Below are positions 1-6,152 of a stretch of 6,328 nt of DNA, in pieces. Position 1 is the stretch's first letter. Each line of letters opens with the position of its first letter. This DNA comes from Deltaproteobacteria bacterium (GTDB lineage: Bacteria > Desulfobacterota > Desulfarculia > Adiutricales > Adiutricaceae): the NCBI GenBank assembly GCA_031277995.1, contig JAITLH010000255.1, positions 1 to 6,328 of the forward strand, written 5' to 3'. The translations under genes and the position numbers were made by a program. The notes beneath the pieces are model-generated. The model did no database searches and was not told the origin of the DNA. It worked only from the letters and a program-made list of their open reading frames with translations.

Positions 1-665
1 AAAAGTGGCCATGAATAAAGGCTATCGTCCCTTTCGAGGATCAGTTTGTCTCTCAATTTTTGACGGGCGGGTGAGAGTTTAAACTGGTTGAAAAAGTCAG
101 CGTAGAAGGGGTCGGTAAAAGTATCTTTGACTATCGTATAAGCGTGTTGGTCTTCGACGCTATGCCCGAGATCTATGTGGACGTCGGCCAATTTTTCGAG
201 GTTTTCCGCGCTGGGTTTTATGGGTTCGTCGGAGTTCATTATGAAAAAGAATAGGCCCGGTTTGACAAATTGCCTGAGGCTATTTGATTCGATCACGACC
301 ATGTAACGGCGGGTAACCAATTTGCTAAAGGCCAGAAAGCCCTCGGCCAGGGTTTCCTTAAGGGCCCTTAGCCAATAAACCTTCTTGGCCCCGCTGGCCA
401 GTAACCTGGAGGTGTCCTTGGGCGAATTGGGGTCTAGTTCTTGGCTTAGGACGAAAGGGTCCTTAAAGGAGCAGGCGCCGCAACCCTCGCCGTGCCGTTG
501 GCAACCCAGGCCCTGGTGGGCGGTGGTCACCTTTAGGCCGATTATCGGGTAAAAACGACTAAAAACGCCCACTAGGTTGGTTGACAGGGTCGTCTTCCCG
601 GCGTTAACTCCGGAAGCGCTGACCATGATGGCCCTGGGGGCCTCTATTAATTTATCGTTTGCCAT
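1..665 (-). CDS. MobB-like P-loop protein with a Cys cluster (3' end outside window)
   Basis: I translated this gene directly from the minus strand; 221 codons lie in the window and no stop is reached. A P-loop-like SASGVNAGKTT is at residues 16-26 and a Walker B-like strand VVIESNS at 123-129. Between them are LKVTTAH (44-50) and KDTSRLLASGA (83-93), which match the MobB pattern of a His-containing strand followed by KDSxRxxxAGA. MobB is a GTP-binding partner in forming the guanine dinucleotide of the molybdenum cofactor, which FdhF needs in its bis-MGD form. Unusual for MobB is a cysteine set C55-x6-C62-x2-C65 just after the His, which may bind metal or an Fe-S cluster. The ATG at 663-665 has no clear Shine-Dalgarno; an in-frame TAA lies upstream, and the next Met (residue 14) falls inside the first beta strand, so the first ATG is preferred. 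It is the last visible gene of the fdhF-hydN run. MobB-like is a motif-based call; the exact function is unknown. Confidence 0.72.
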   Translation of the reverse strand, partial: MANDKLIEAPRAIMVSASGVNAGKTTLSTNLVGVFSRFYPIIGLKVTTAHQGLGCQRHGEGCGACSFKDPFVLSQELDPNSPKDTSRLLASGAKKVYWLRALKETLAEGFLAFSKLVTRRYMVVIESNSLRQFVKPGLFFFIMNSDEPIKPSAENLEKLADVHIDLGHSVEDQHAYTIVKDTFTDPFYADFFNQFKLSPARQKLRDKLILERDDSLYSWPL

Positions 666-674
666 ATTTTCAAG

Positions 675-709
675 ACGCAAAAGGCCATAGTAATAATGGC
701 CTTTTGCGT
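675..709 (-). other. Perfect 14-bp hairpin between hydN and the MobB-like gene
   Basis: ACGCAAAAGGCCAT (675-688) and its exact reverse complement (696-709) are separated by a 7-nt loop. The structure fills most of the 59-nt spacer and ends 9 nt before the ATG at 665, where a ribosome binding site would be expected. No T-run follows on either strand, so it is not a standard intrinsic terminator. It could be an RNA processing or stability element that sets the ratio of HydN to the MobB-like protein, a translational block, or a dispersed palindromic repeat. Confidence 0.75.
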
Positions 710-724
710 GAGAAGGTTATGGGT

Positions 725-1267
725 TTAGTTGACGCGGTTAATTTCCGGCGCCGAAGCGGTCAACAAAACGTTTCCGCGCTTTAGGGCCAGCATTTCGGCC
801 AGGTCTTCGCTCTCAACCAATCTTAGGGCCTCGGTTGGGCAAACGCGCTTACAGGCCGGTCCGCCCTCAAGCCCGAAACAGAGATCGCACTTGTGGGCTA
901 CCGACCGTCTGGTGCCGTCAGGGTTGGTTTCAAAGCCCAGCGGCACCATGCGGATGGCCCCAAAAGGACAGGCGTCGGCGCACGATTTGCAGCCGATGCA
1001 TTTTTCGCGATCGACTAAGACCGTCCCATCCTGGACGTAGATGGCCTGGGACTGGCAGACCGCCTTGCAGGCCGGGTTTTCGCAGTGTTTGCATTGAACG
1101 GGAACGCTCACGTTAAAGGTCTTGATGACCTTTAGCCTGGGATGAAAGTCATACCCGTCGGGATCGATCTCGTAGATCCGTTTACCCTCATGGGCCACCA
1201 CGCAAGCTATGGTGCAGGTGCGGCAGCCTATGCACAGTAGGGGATCGCCTTGAACGTAACGGTTCAT
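725..1267 (-). CDS. hydN: HydN/HycB-type 4x[4Fe-4S] electron-transfer protein
   Basis: This 180-residue ferredoxin-like protein carries 16 cysteines in four cluster motifs: C12-C15-C18-C22, C59-C62-C67-C71, C90-C93-C96-C100 and C127-C130-C139-C143. The N-terminus (MNRYV, CIGCRTCTIACVVAH) and the segment VIKTFNVSV at about 47-55 are close to E. coli HydN; CPFGAI and KCDLC...GPAC are shared with HycB. No signal peptide or membrane segment is seen, so it should act in the cytoplasm, moving electrons between FdhF and a partner such as a hydrogenase. The start is well supported: GGGAGGA at 1275-1281 lies 7 nt before the ATG. The ATG overlaps the fdhF TGA stop (ATGA), so the two are probably translationally coupled and made together. 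HydN and HycB are hard to separate by sequence alone; the general role is secure, the partner is not visible. Confidence 0.93.
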   Translation of the reverse strand: MNRYVQGDPLLCIGCRTCTIACVVAHEGKRIYEIDPDGYDFHPRLKVIKTFNVSVPVQCKHCENPACKAVCQSQAIYVQDGTVLVDREKCIGCKSCADACPFGAIRMVPLGFETNPDGTRRSVAHKCDLCFGLEGGPACKRVCPTEALRLVESEDLAEMLALKRGNVLLTASAPEINRVN

Positions 1268-3459
1268 ATCGCTTTCCTCCCTTTCTCAAGTTCAATGCCC
1301 ATGCTGCGACGGATGTTTTCGTACTCCTTAAGAACGTAACTCTCCGCCCAGGCCTGGTCTTCGATTTTTTCTACCCGGCAAGCGCAGTATTTGTACTCCG
1401 GGGTATTGGAAATGGGATCGAGGGAAGCGATGGTCAGCTCATTGCAGGCCCCAATCCACCATTGATAGGTCATGTAAACGGCTTGCTTCTTAACCCGATC
1501 GGTCGGCAAACACCTCGTCACGCAGTGGCCGCGCTTGGAGATGACCTTAACCAGTTCGCCGTGCTTGACGCCAAGTTCCTCGCACAGCTCCGGGTTCATT
1601 TGAATCCAGCCGGGTTCGTCTTCCAGGTTCCTAAGAAGCCGGCAATTGCCGCTCATGGTCCTAACCGAGTAATGGCCAACCTCGCGGTTAGTGGAGAAGA
1701 TAAGCGGGAACTCGTCGTTTTCCAGCTCGGTTGGCGGCTGCCAATCGATGGAAGAAAACTTGGCCTTCCCGTCGGGATTGGCGAATTTTCCGTCCTTATG
1801 GAGGAAGCTGGTCCCCTTGTCTTCCATGCCTTTACTGCGGCAAGGCCACTGGATGTTGACGTATTTTTCCAGTTTTTCGTACGTGGCCCCGGTGAAACTT
1901 GGGCAAAGGTCAATGACCTCGTTCCAGATTTCCTCGGTATTGTCGTACTTCATGGGATAGCCCATGGCCGTGGAAATTCGGCTGATGATCTCCCAGTCGG
2001 TCAAAACGTTCGCGTCGGCCGGGGGGTTTACCACCTTGCGGATCCGCTGAAAACCGCGGTCGCAACAGGAAAAGACCCCGTCGTGTTCGTTCCAACCGGT
2101 GGAAGGCAAGATTACGTCAGCGTAGATGCCGGTCCGGTTCATGTAAATGTCTTGGAGGATGACGAGTTCCAGTTTTTCCAGAGATTCCCGAACTTCGGCT
2201 AAGTCCGGATCCGATTGGGCTGGGTCCTCCCCAAAGACGTAATAGGCCCTGATTTTTTTCGCCTCCGATTCGTGGAGAACGTAATGCGGGACCTGGGTTA
2301 GGGGTATGCCCACTTTGTCGGACAAGGGCACTCCCCAGGCTTTTTCAAACTTGGCCCGGATCTCGGGGACCGTGACGTTTTGGTACCCGGGATACGAGTT
2401 GGGGAGGGCGCCCATGTCGCAAGCGCCTTGGACGTTGTTTTGGCCGCGCACGGGCCCTATGCCGACGGCCCAGCGCCCAAAATTACCGGTCATGATGGCC
2501 AAATTGGCCAAACCCTTGACCACGTTAACCGCCTGGGCGAATTGGCAGACGCCCATGCCGTAAAGGATCATCGATTGTCCGCTCGTGGCATACATGCGAG
2601 CGGCCTTGCGGATATCGTCAGGGTGAATCTGGGTTATGTCTTTGACGGCTTCGGGAGAGTATTTCTTGCATAACTCCTTAAACTCGTCAAAACCCGAGGA
2701 ATGTTCTTCGATGAACTTGTCGTCGCATAAACCTTCCTCGATGATGACATGGGCGATGGAATTGACCAAAGCCAGATTCGACCCGTTTTTAAGTTGCAGA
2801 TGGAGATCGGCGATCCTGGCCGTTTCGATTCGGCGCGGATCGACGCAGATGATCTGGGCGCCTTTTCTCTTGGCGCGAACGATTCTCCTGGCCACGATGG
2901 GGTGCGAATCCGCCCCATTGTAACCAAACACGAAAAGAAGCTTAGAGTCCTCGATCTCGTGGACCCCATTGCTCATGGCTCCCGAACCTAACGAATACAG
3001 TAGACCCGCTACTGAAGGGGCGTGTCATATTCGGGCGCAGTGGTCAACGTTATTGGTCCCAATCGCCGCCCGGGCGAATTTCTGCATGACGTAGTTGGCT
3101 TCGTTACCGGGCCCGCGGGCGGAACCGGTACACATGATGGAGTCGGGACCGTGCTTTTCCTTGATTTCAGTCAAGCGCCTGGCCGTGTAACTGATGGCCT
3201 CGTCCCAACTGACCTCCTCTAAGGGCGCCCCCTTCCCTCCGCGGCGAATCAGAGGGTTTTTGAGCCGTTTGGTCAGGATCTGCGGATCGTTGATGTAATC
3301 CCAACCATAGTGACCTTTGAGGCACAAGGTGCCGTCATTGGTTCGACCTGGAGCCGGGACCGCTTCAAGAATCTTGTTTTGTTCCTGATCGACCTTGAAG
3401 AGTATCTGACAACCCGCGCCGCAATAAGCGCAGGTTGTTTGTACTTCTTTGATGGTCAT
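1264..3459 (-). CDS. fdhF: Selenocysteine-containing formate dehydrogenase, FdhF type (TGA at 3025-3027 read as Sec)
   Basis: This is a catalytic subunit that interconverts formate and CO2 using bis-MGD molybdenum, selenocysteine and one [4Fe-4S] cluster. It is a single 731-residue gene that a standard translation splits in two. Before the TGA the protein reads NNVDHCARI and after it HAPSVAGL; E. coli FdhF has NNVDCCARV-U-HGPSVAGL, so U145 is selenocysteine and H146 the adjacent catalytic His. The N-terminal cluster ligands are C10, C13, C17 and C46, with the conserved Lys at K48 (LCLKG). The central molybdopterin region includes GMGV, VRGQNNVQGACDMG and GEDP; the C-terminal cofactor-binding domain has REVGHYS, MTYQWWIGACNE and TPEYKYC. 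Length is near the 715 of E. coli FdhF. The ATG at 3457-3459 is chosen because AAAGGA (3467-3472) sits 7 nt upstream and the protein then begins like FdhF; the reading frame also extends upstream to a TTG at 3513 with no family similarity. The true stop is also a TGA (1264-1266), overlapping hydN. No signal peptide is present, so the enzyme is cytoplasmic. Confidence 0.96.
2998..3014 (-). promoter_or_regulatory. SECIS-like hairpin downstream of the fdhF Sec codon
   Basis: The mRNA after the UGA runs 10 nt and then forms CAGUAG-CGGGU-CUACUG, a perfect 6-bp stem with a 5-nt loop. The GGUCU at positions +19 to +23 after the UGA falls at the same distance as in the E. coli fdhF SECIS as I remember it, and the loop keeps the G and U that SelB contacts. 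The U at +14, bulged in E. coli, can pair here. The hairpin lies within the coding sequence and should direct SelB to the UGA. Confidence 0.82.
3025..3027 (-). other. Recoded TGA: selenocysteine codon of fdhF
   Basis: An in-frame TGA lies exactly where Sec sits in FdhF (residue 145 here), between the conserved CAR and HxPSVAGL blocks. Frame and similarity continue unbroken on both sides, a SECIS-like hairpin follows, and selA is in the same window. A nonsense mutation is therefore unlikely. Confidence 0.95.
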
Positions 3460-3466
3460 GGTCAAG

Positions 3467-3472
3467 TCCTTT
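3467..3472 (-). promoter_or_regulatory. Ribosome binding site that fixes the fdhF start
   Basis: AAAGGA lies 7 nt upstream of the ATG at 3457-3459. The alternative upstream TTG at 3511-3513 has no comparable site and would add 18 residues without similarity to FdhF. Confidence 0.8.
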
Positions 3473-3476
3473 CTTT

Positions 3477-3495
3477 GTAGCCTAAAAAGGGCTAC
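3477..3495 (-). promoter_or_regulatory. Leader hairpin just upstream of the fdhF ribosome binding site
   Basis: GTAGCC (minus strand 3495-3490) pairs perfectly with GGCTAC (3482-3477) around a 7-nt CTTTTTA loop. The hairpin ends 4 nt before the AAAGGA. A second weak hairpin, GGCA-TGTT-TGCC at 3509-3520, is followed by six Ts and looks like a very short terminator. Together they could tune fdhF translation or cause attenuation, but no known riboswitch is recognised. Confidence 0.4.
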
Positions 3496-3557
3496 TTCAA
3501 CAAAAAATGGCAAACATGCCTGGACATGTCACCTTCATAAGCCTAAGGCAAATAAAA

Positions 3558-3563
3558 ATTATA
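3558..3563 (-). promoter_or_regulatory. Possible fdhF promoter -10 box
   Basis: A perfect TATAAT occurs on the minus strand about 100 nt upstream of the fdhF ATG, in an AT-rich stretch after the MOSC stop codon. No good -35 box is found 16-18 nt upstream (AT-only sequence), so this is tentative. I found no sigma-54 GG-N10-GC promoter like that of E. coli fdhF in the same spacer. Confidence 0.3.
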
Positions 3564-3602
3564 CCTAAAGCTAAAATCTTTATATTTAAACTCTATTAAT
3601 CT

Positions 3603-4118
3603 CTATTCAATAATAATCGGATCTCCCTCGGTCACGATCCCCGGCAACAAAACCCTGGCCGTGAACAAAGGCGAATTGGCCCCGGTCAGCTCAATCAAAG
3701 CGTCCTGGCTCCTTAACCGAGTCCCCAAAGGCAATCCAGTTAAATCTAAAGTTATGACGAGATTTTCTCCCCTCGAGCCATAAGCGTAAGCCCCCGCCGA
3801 ATCCCCCGGCTGGTTCCCCGCCTGGCCCCCGGCCAAGCTCTCAGCTTGGCTTCCTGCCAAGCTCTCCGCTTGGCTCCCGGCCAAGCTCCCAGCTTGGCCC
3901 TCTTTCTGGTCAGCCCCAAAAGCGCCGGCCCCTTGGCTTTGGCACAAAATGACCAGTTGGGTACTTTTTGGCCCGGTGTCGCAGTCCCCGCTAAGGCCGA
4001 AGTTTTTCAAGAGCTGCCCTTGGCCAACGTTTCGCTTGGGTTGGCCCTTTTGGCGCCCGGCGCAAACGGCCAAAACTTGGCCCCGGACTTTTTTGGGGAC
4101 AAAATCAAAAACTTTCAA
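3603..4118 (-). CDS. MOSC-domain protein, compacted, with an internal repeat
   Basis: This 171-residue protein resembles small bacterial MOSC proteins, a family related to the C-terminal domain of molybdenum cofactor sulfurase and thought to carry sulfur or handle Moco. Visible matches are GQVLAVC...KKxV/KRNVG near the N-terminus, NFGLSGDCDTG (about 39-49), the QLVILCQ strand (54-60), GENLVITLDL (117-126), LPLGTRLR (129-136) and TARVLLPGIVTEGDPI at the end. Two oddities stand out: a Gln/Ala/Gly/Ser-rich insert (about 73-101, AGSQAESL repeated) replaces the usual segment before GEN, and the usual Cys-bearing loop after the ELTG strand is missing. There is no ATG. I choose TTG at 4116-4118 because AAAGGA (4125-4130) lies 6 nt upstream; a TTG at 4146-4148 is possible but lacks such a site. 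It lies between selA and fdhF on the same strand, consistent with a Moco role. It may be diverged or failing. Confidence 0.75.
   Translation of the reverse strand: MKVFDFVPKKVRGQVLAVCAGRQKGQPKRNVGQGQLLKNFGLSGDCDTGPKSTQLVILCQSQGAGAFGADQKEGQAGSLAGSQAESLAGSQAESLAGGQAGNQPGDSAGAYAYGSRGENLVITLDLTGLPLGTRLRSQDALIELTGANSPLFTARVLLPGIVTEGDPIIIE
3829..3900. repeat. Three tandem 24-bp units inside the MOSC gene
   Basis: Units at 3829-3852, 3853-3876 and 3877-3900 differ at only a few bases. The period is eight codons, so copy-number change keeps the frame; on the minus strand it encodes (AGSQAESL)n. Each unit contains an inverted repeat, GCCAAGCT-CTC-AGCTTGGC in the first, with one mismatch in the second. 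The bases just to the left (3810-3828) look like a decayed further copy. Confidence 0.9.
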
Positions 4119-4275
4119 CTCGGTTCCTTTGATGGCCGCGTCAAACAAGCCAAAAACTTACGAATCAAGTTACCTAACGGCGGCGCCAAACGCCGCATAA
4201 ACTTCTAACTTAACAGAGAGCGATGCCCTTCTCTGACTTGGCTAAATGGTGGGATATAAAGCGTTCTCTCTCTCT

Positions 4276-4304
4276 TATATCGACGGCCAAAAATTCTTTG
4301 ACAA
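4276..4304 (-). promoter_or_regulatory. Possible promoter of the MOSC gene
   Basis: On the minus strand TTGTCA (4299-4304) is followed after 17 nt by GATATA (4276-4281), or after 19 nt by TATAAG. The -35 box differs from consensus at one base, while the -10 box is poor. It lies about 160 nt upstream of the TTG start and overlaps the arm of an inverted repeat, GATATAA/TTATATC (4253-4281, 15-nt loop), that could be an operator or simply chance. Confidence 0.3.
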
Positions 4305-4530
4305 ATCCGATTCGTAAATAACTGGCTAATCAGCCGTCAATAATTAAACAATATAACAGAAATATTGGTTCTTTACAAGATTTTGACAGCACCATGGTTA
4401 GGCCGTCCATAACCAATTAGAAATTAAGGCCAATACTTAGCCGTCCTAGCGATCGAGCCCTAAAACTAGCCCCGAAAATTTGACAGAAAAACTTGACGCC
4501 AAAACCTTCCCCGGACGGTTTTATTTACCC

Positions 4531-4570
4531 CTAGACTAGCCTAGACTAGCCTAGACTAGCCCGGGCTAGC
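4531..4570. repeat. CTAG pentanucleotide array with a 14-bp palindrome
   Basis: CTAGACTAGC occurs three times in perfect tandem (4531-4560), followed by a variant CCGGGCTAGC (4561-4570). The basic unit is 5 bp, CTAGA/CTAGC alternating, giving seven CTAG tetramers in about 40 bp. CTAGCCCGGGCTAG at 4556-4569 is a perfect palindrome. CTAG is rare in many bacterial genomes, which makes the cluster notable. Confidence 0.9.
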
Positions 4571-4730
4571 CCATACGACTCGGTTTCATTCTATTTCAGG
4601 CCATCACAGCCTAGACGAACCCATTTAATCCCATTTCAGGCTATTTGGTCATATCCTAACCTAGGCGATGTCATATTGACCGCTTGAGACCTAGGCTAGC
4701 CAATACAGACCTATTTAATCCCGTTTGCCC

Positions 4731-6146
4731 CTAATCCGAGCCTGGGGCCAATTCGCCCAGGGCCTGGTTTAGGGCCTGTTTGATTAGGGCCATTTGGTCG
4801 GGAAAAATAGTCCGGACGTCAAACAGCAGGCGGTCTTTAAAAATCCTGGCCACGATGGGCGGGTCAAATCGCCTAAGTTTTTCTTCCAAAAGGTTTATCG
4901 GCATGCGTTGGGATTCAAGGCCAACGGCCCAGGAGGCCAAGGGCTGTTCCGGGGCGGCGCCGCCGCCAATCTGGCCGCTAACTTCGACCAGGGAGAGTTT
5001 AAGGCCCAGGTTTTCGCCCAGGGTTCGCTTGAGTTTTACGGCCCTTTTCCTTAGCTGGTCCGGGGGGCAATGGAGCATTTGGTAAGTGGGGATAAATTCT
5101 TGGGCCTCGGCCGGGTCCCGTAGGATCCTTAGGGTCGTTTCCAAGGCGGCCAAGGTCAACTTGCCCGGCCGAACGGTTCTCATCAAGGGGTGGGACTTGA
5201 TTTTTTTGACTATGTCGCTTCGGCCGGCGATTAAGCCAGCCTGGGGGCCGCCCAGGAGCTTGTCGCAACTAAAGCAGACGACGTCGGCGCCTAACGATAG
5301 GGCTTTTGGGACGCTCGTTTCGTCCAAAATACCCAAGGGGGCCAAATCCATGAAAGCCCCGCTACCCAAATCGACCACCAGAGGTAGGTTCTTTTCCCTG
5401 GCCAGGGTGACCAGCTCGGCTATGGTGACCTGGGAGGTATAGCCCACTTGCCTAAAGTTCGAAGCGTGAACTTTCAAAAGTAAAGTCGCGTCTTCCCCCG
5501 CGGCGGCCTTTTGGTAATCGGCCAAAACGGTACGGTTGGTGGAGCCGACTTCCTTTAAGCCCACCCCGGAAGCTTCGATGATCTCGGCCAAACGAAAGGA
5601 GCCGCCGATTTCCACGAGCTCGCCCCTGGAAATGACCACCCGCCCCGCTTTTCCCAAAACGGTCATGAGCAAAAATAGGGCGGCGGCGTTATTATTGACC
5701 ACCGCCGCGGCCTCGGCCCCGGAGAGGGAAATGACCAGCTCTTCAACGCCCCTAAGCCGATCGGCGCGTTTCCCGCAAACCGGGTCATATTCCAAGGTGG
5801 AATAGCCCCCGGCGACCTTAACCATTTGCTCCAAGGCGGCCTGGGCCAAGGGCGATCGGCCAAGGTTAGTGTGCAAAACCACCCCGGTCGCGTTTACGAC
5901 CGCCCTTAAAGTTGGCCTTTGGTCCTCCAGGGCCGCTTGGACAACCCGGGCTTTTATCTCATCTTCCGAGGGAATCTGGCCCCCGCCCAAGTCAAGCAGA
6001 TCCTTACGGATTTGGCCCAAAACTTCCCTAATGGCCTTAACCAAAAGAGGACGGGACACCCCCTTAAGCTCAATTTCCCCCATGGTCCAGGCCAAAACCT
6101 TTTCCACCTGGGGAATATGCCTTAAATTTTCCGGAACCCCGTCCAT
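4731..6146 (-). CDS. selA: L-seryl-tRNA(Sec) selenium transferase (selenocysteine synthase)
   Basis: SelA is a PLP-dependent cytoplasmic enzyme that turns seryl-tRNA(Sec) into selenocysteinyl-tRNA(Sec) with selenophosphate. The 471-residue protein matches the usual length (463 in E. coli). Seen are an N-terminal helical tRNA-binding region (1-70), VVNATGVVLHTNLGR (83-97), STLEYD (116-121), VVNNNAAALFLL (149-160), SRGELVEIGGSFR (173-185), VGSTNRT (200-206), KVHASN (225-230), VVDLGSGAF (257-265) and the PLP-lysine block CFSCDKLLGGPQAG with K296. Most SelA proteins that I recall have Gly where this has C294. The ATG is fixed by AGAAAGG (6153-6159) 6 nt upstream and an in-frame TAA directly before that spacing. 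The gene stops with TAG. It supplies the selenocysteine used by the fdhF gene further along the strand. selB, its usual neighbour, is not downstream here; the next gene is the MOSC protein. Confidence 0.97.
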   Translation of the reverse strand: MDGVPENLRHIPQVEKVLAWTMGEIELKGVSRPLLVKAIREVLGQIRKDLLDLGGGQIPSEDEIKARVVQAALEDQRPTLRAVVNATGVVLHTNLGRSPLAQAALEQMVKVAGGYSTLEYDPVCGKRADRLRGVEELVISLSGAEAAAVVNNNAAALFLLMTVLGKAGRVVISRGELVEIGGSFRLAEIIEASGVGLKEVGSTNRTVLADYQKAAAGEDATLLLKVHASNFRQVGYTSQVTIAELVTLAREKNLPLVVDLGSGAFMDLAPLGILDETSVPKALSLGADVVCFSCDKLLGGPQAGLIAGRSDIVKKIKSHPLMRTVRPGKLTLAALETTLRILRDPAEAQEFIPTYQMLHCPPDQLRKRAVKLKRTLGENLGLKLSLVEVSGQIGGGAAPEQPLASWAVGLESQRMPINLLEEKLRRFDPPIVARIFKDRLLFDVRTIFPDQMALIKQALNQALGELAPGSD

Positions 6147-6152
6147 TTCTTA

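Larger units (their letters stand above)
4119..4730. other. Spacer between selA and the MOSC gene, no gene seen
   Basis: About 600 bp with stops in all frames and no protein similarity that I recognise. It contains a possible MOSC promoter (4276-4304), small inverted repeats (4214-4235, 4253-4281, and TGGTTA/TAACCA around 4395-4415), a CTAG pentanucleotide array (4531-4570), and degenerate repeats to its right, for example ATTTAATCCC at 4623-4632 and again at 4713-4722. I looked for a tRNA-Sec (TCA anticodon with a TTCGA T-loop) and did not find one. No clear terminator follows selA. Confidence 0.6.

Noticed and set aside
1462..2202. 246-codon open frame on the plus strand
   Set aside because: It lies entirely antisense to the highly conserved fdhF, has no recognisable domain, and its openness follows from fdhF codon usage.
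3025..3027. fdhF as a pseudogene broken by a nonsense mutation
   Set aside because: The TGA is exactly at the FdhF selenocysteine position, a SECIS-like hairpin follows, and selA is nearby.
3460..3602. Sigma-54 promoter or FNR site for fdhF as in E. coli
   Set aside because: No GG-N10-GC pair with flanking consensus and no TTGAT-N4-ATCAA site was seen.
3846..4208. Plus-strand frame of about 120 codons opposite the MOSC gene
   Set aside because: The minus strand shows a MOSC domain and a good ribosome binding site; the plus frame is repeat-derived with no similarity.
4202..4530. Possible selC (tRNA-Sec) in the spacer beside selA
   Set aside because: No long acceptor stem, TCA anticodon arm or T-loop was found on either strand.
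4531..4570. CRISPR array
   Set aside because: The units are 5-10 bp with no spacers, so this is a simple tandem repeat.
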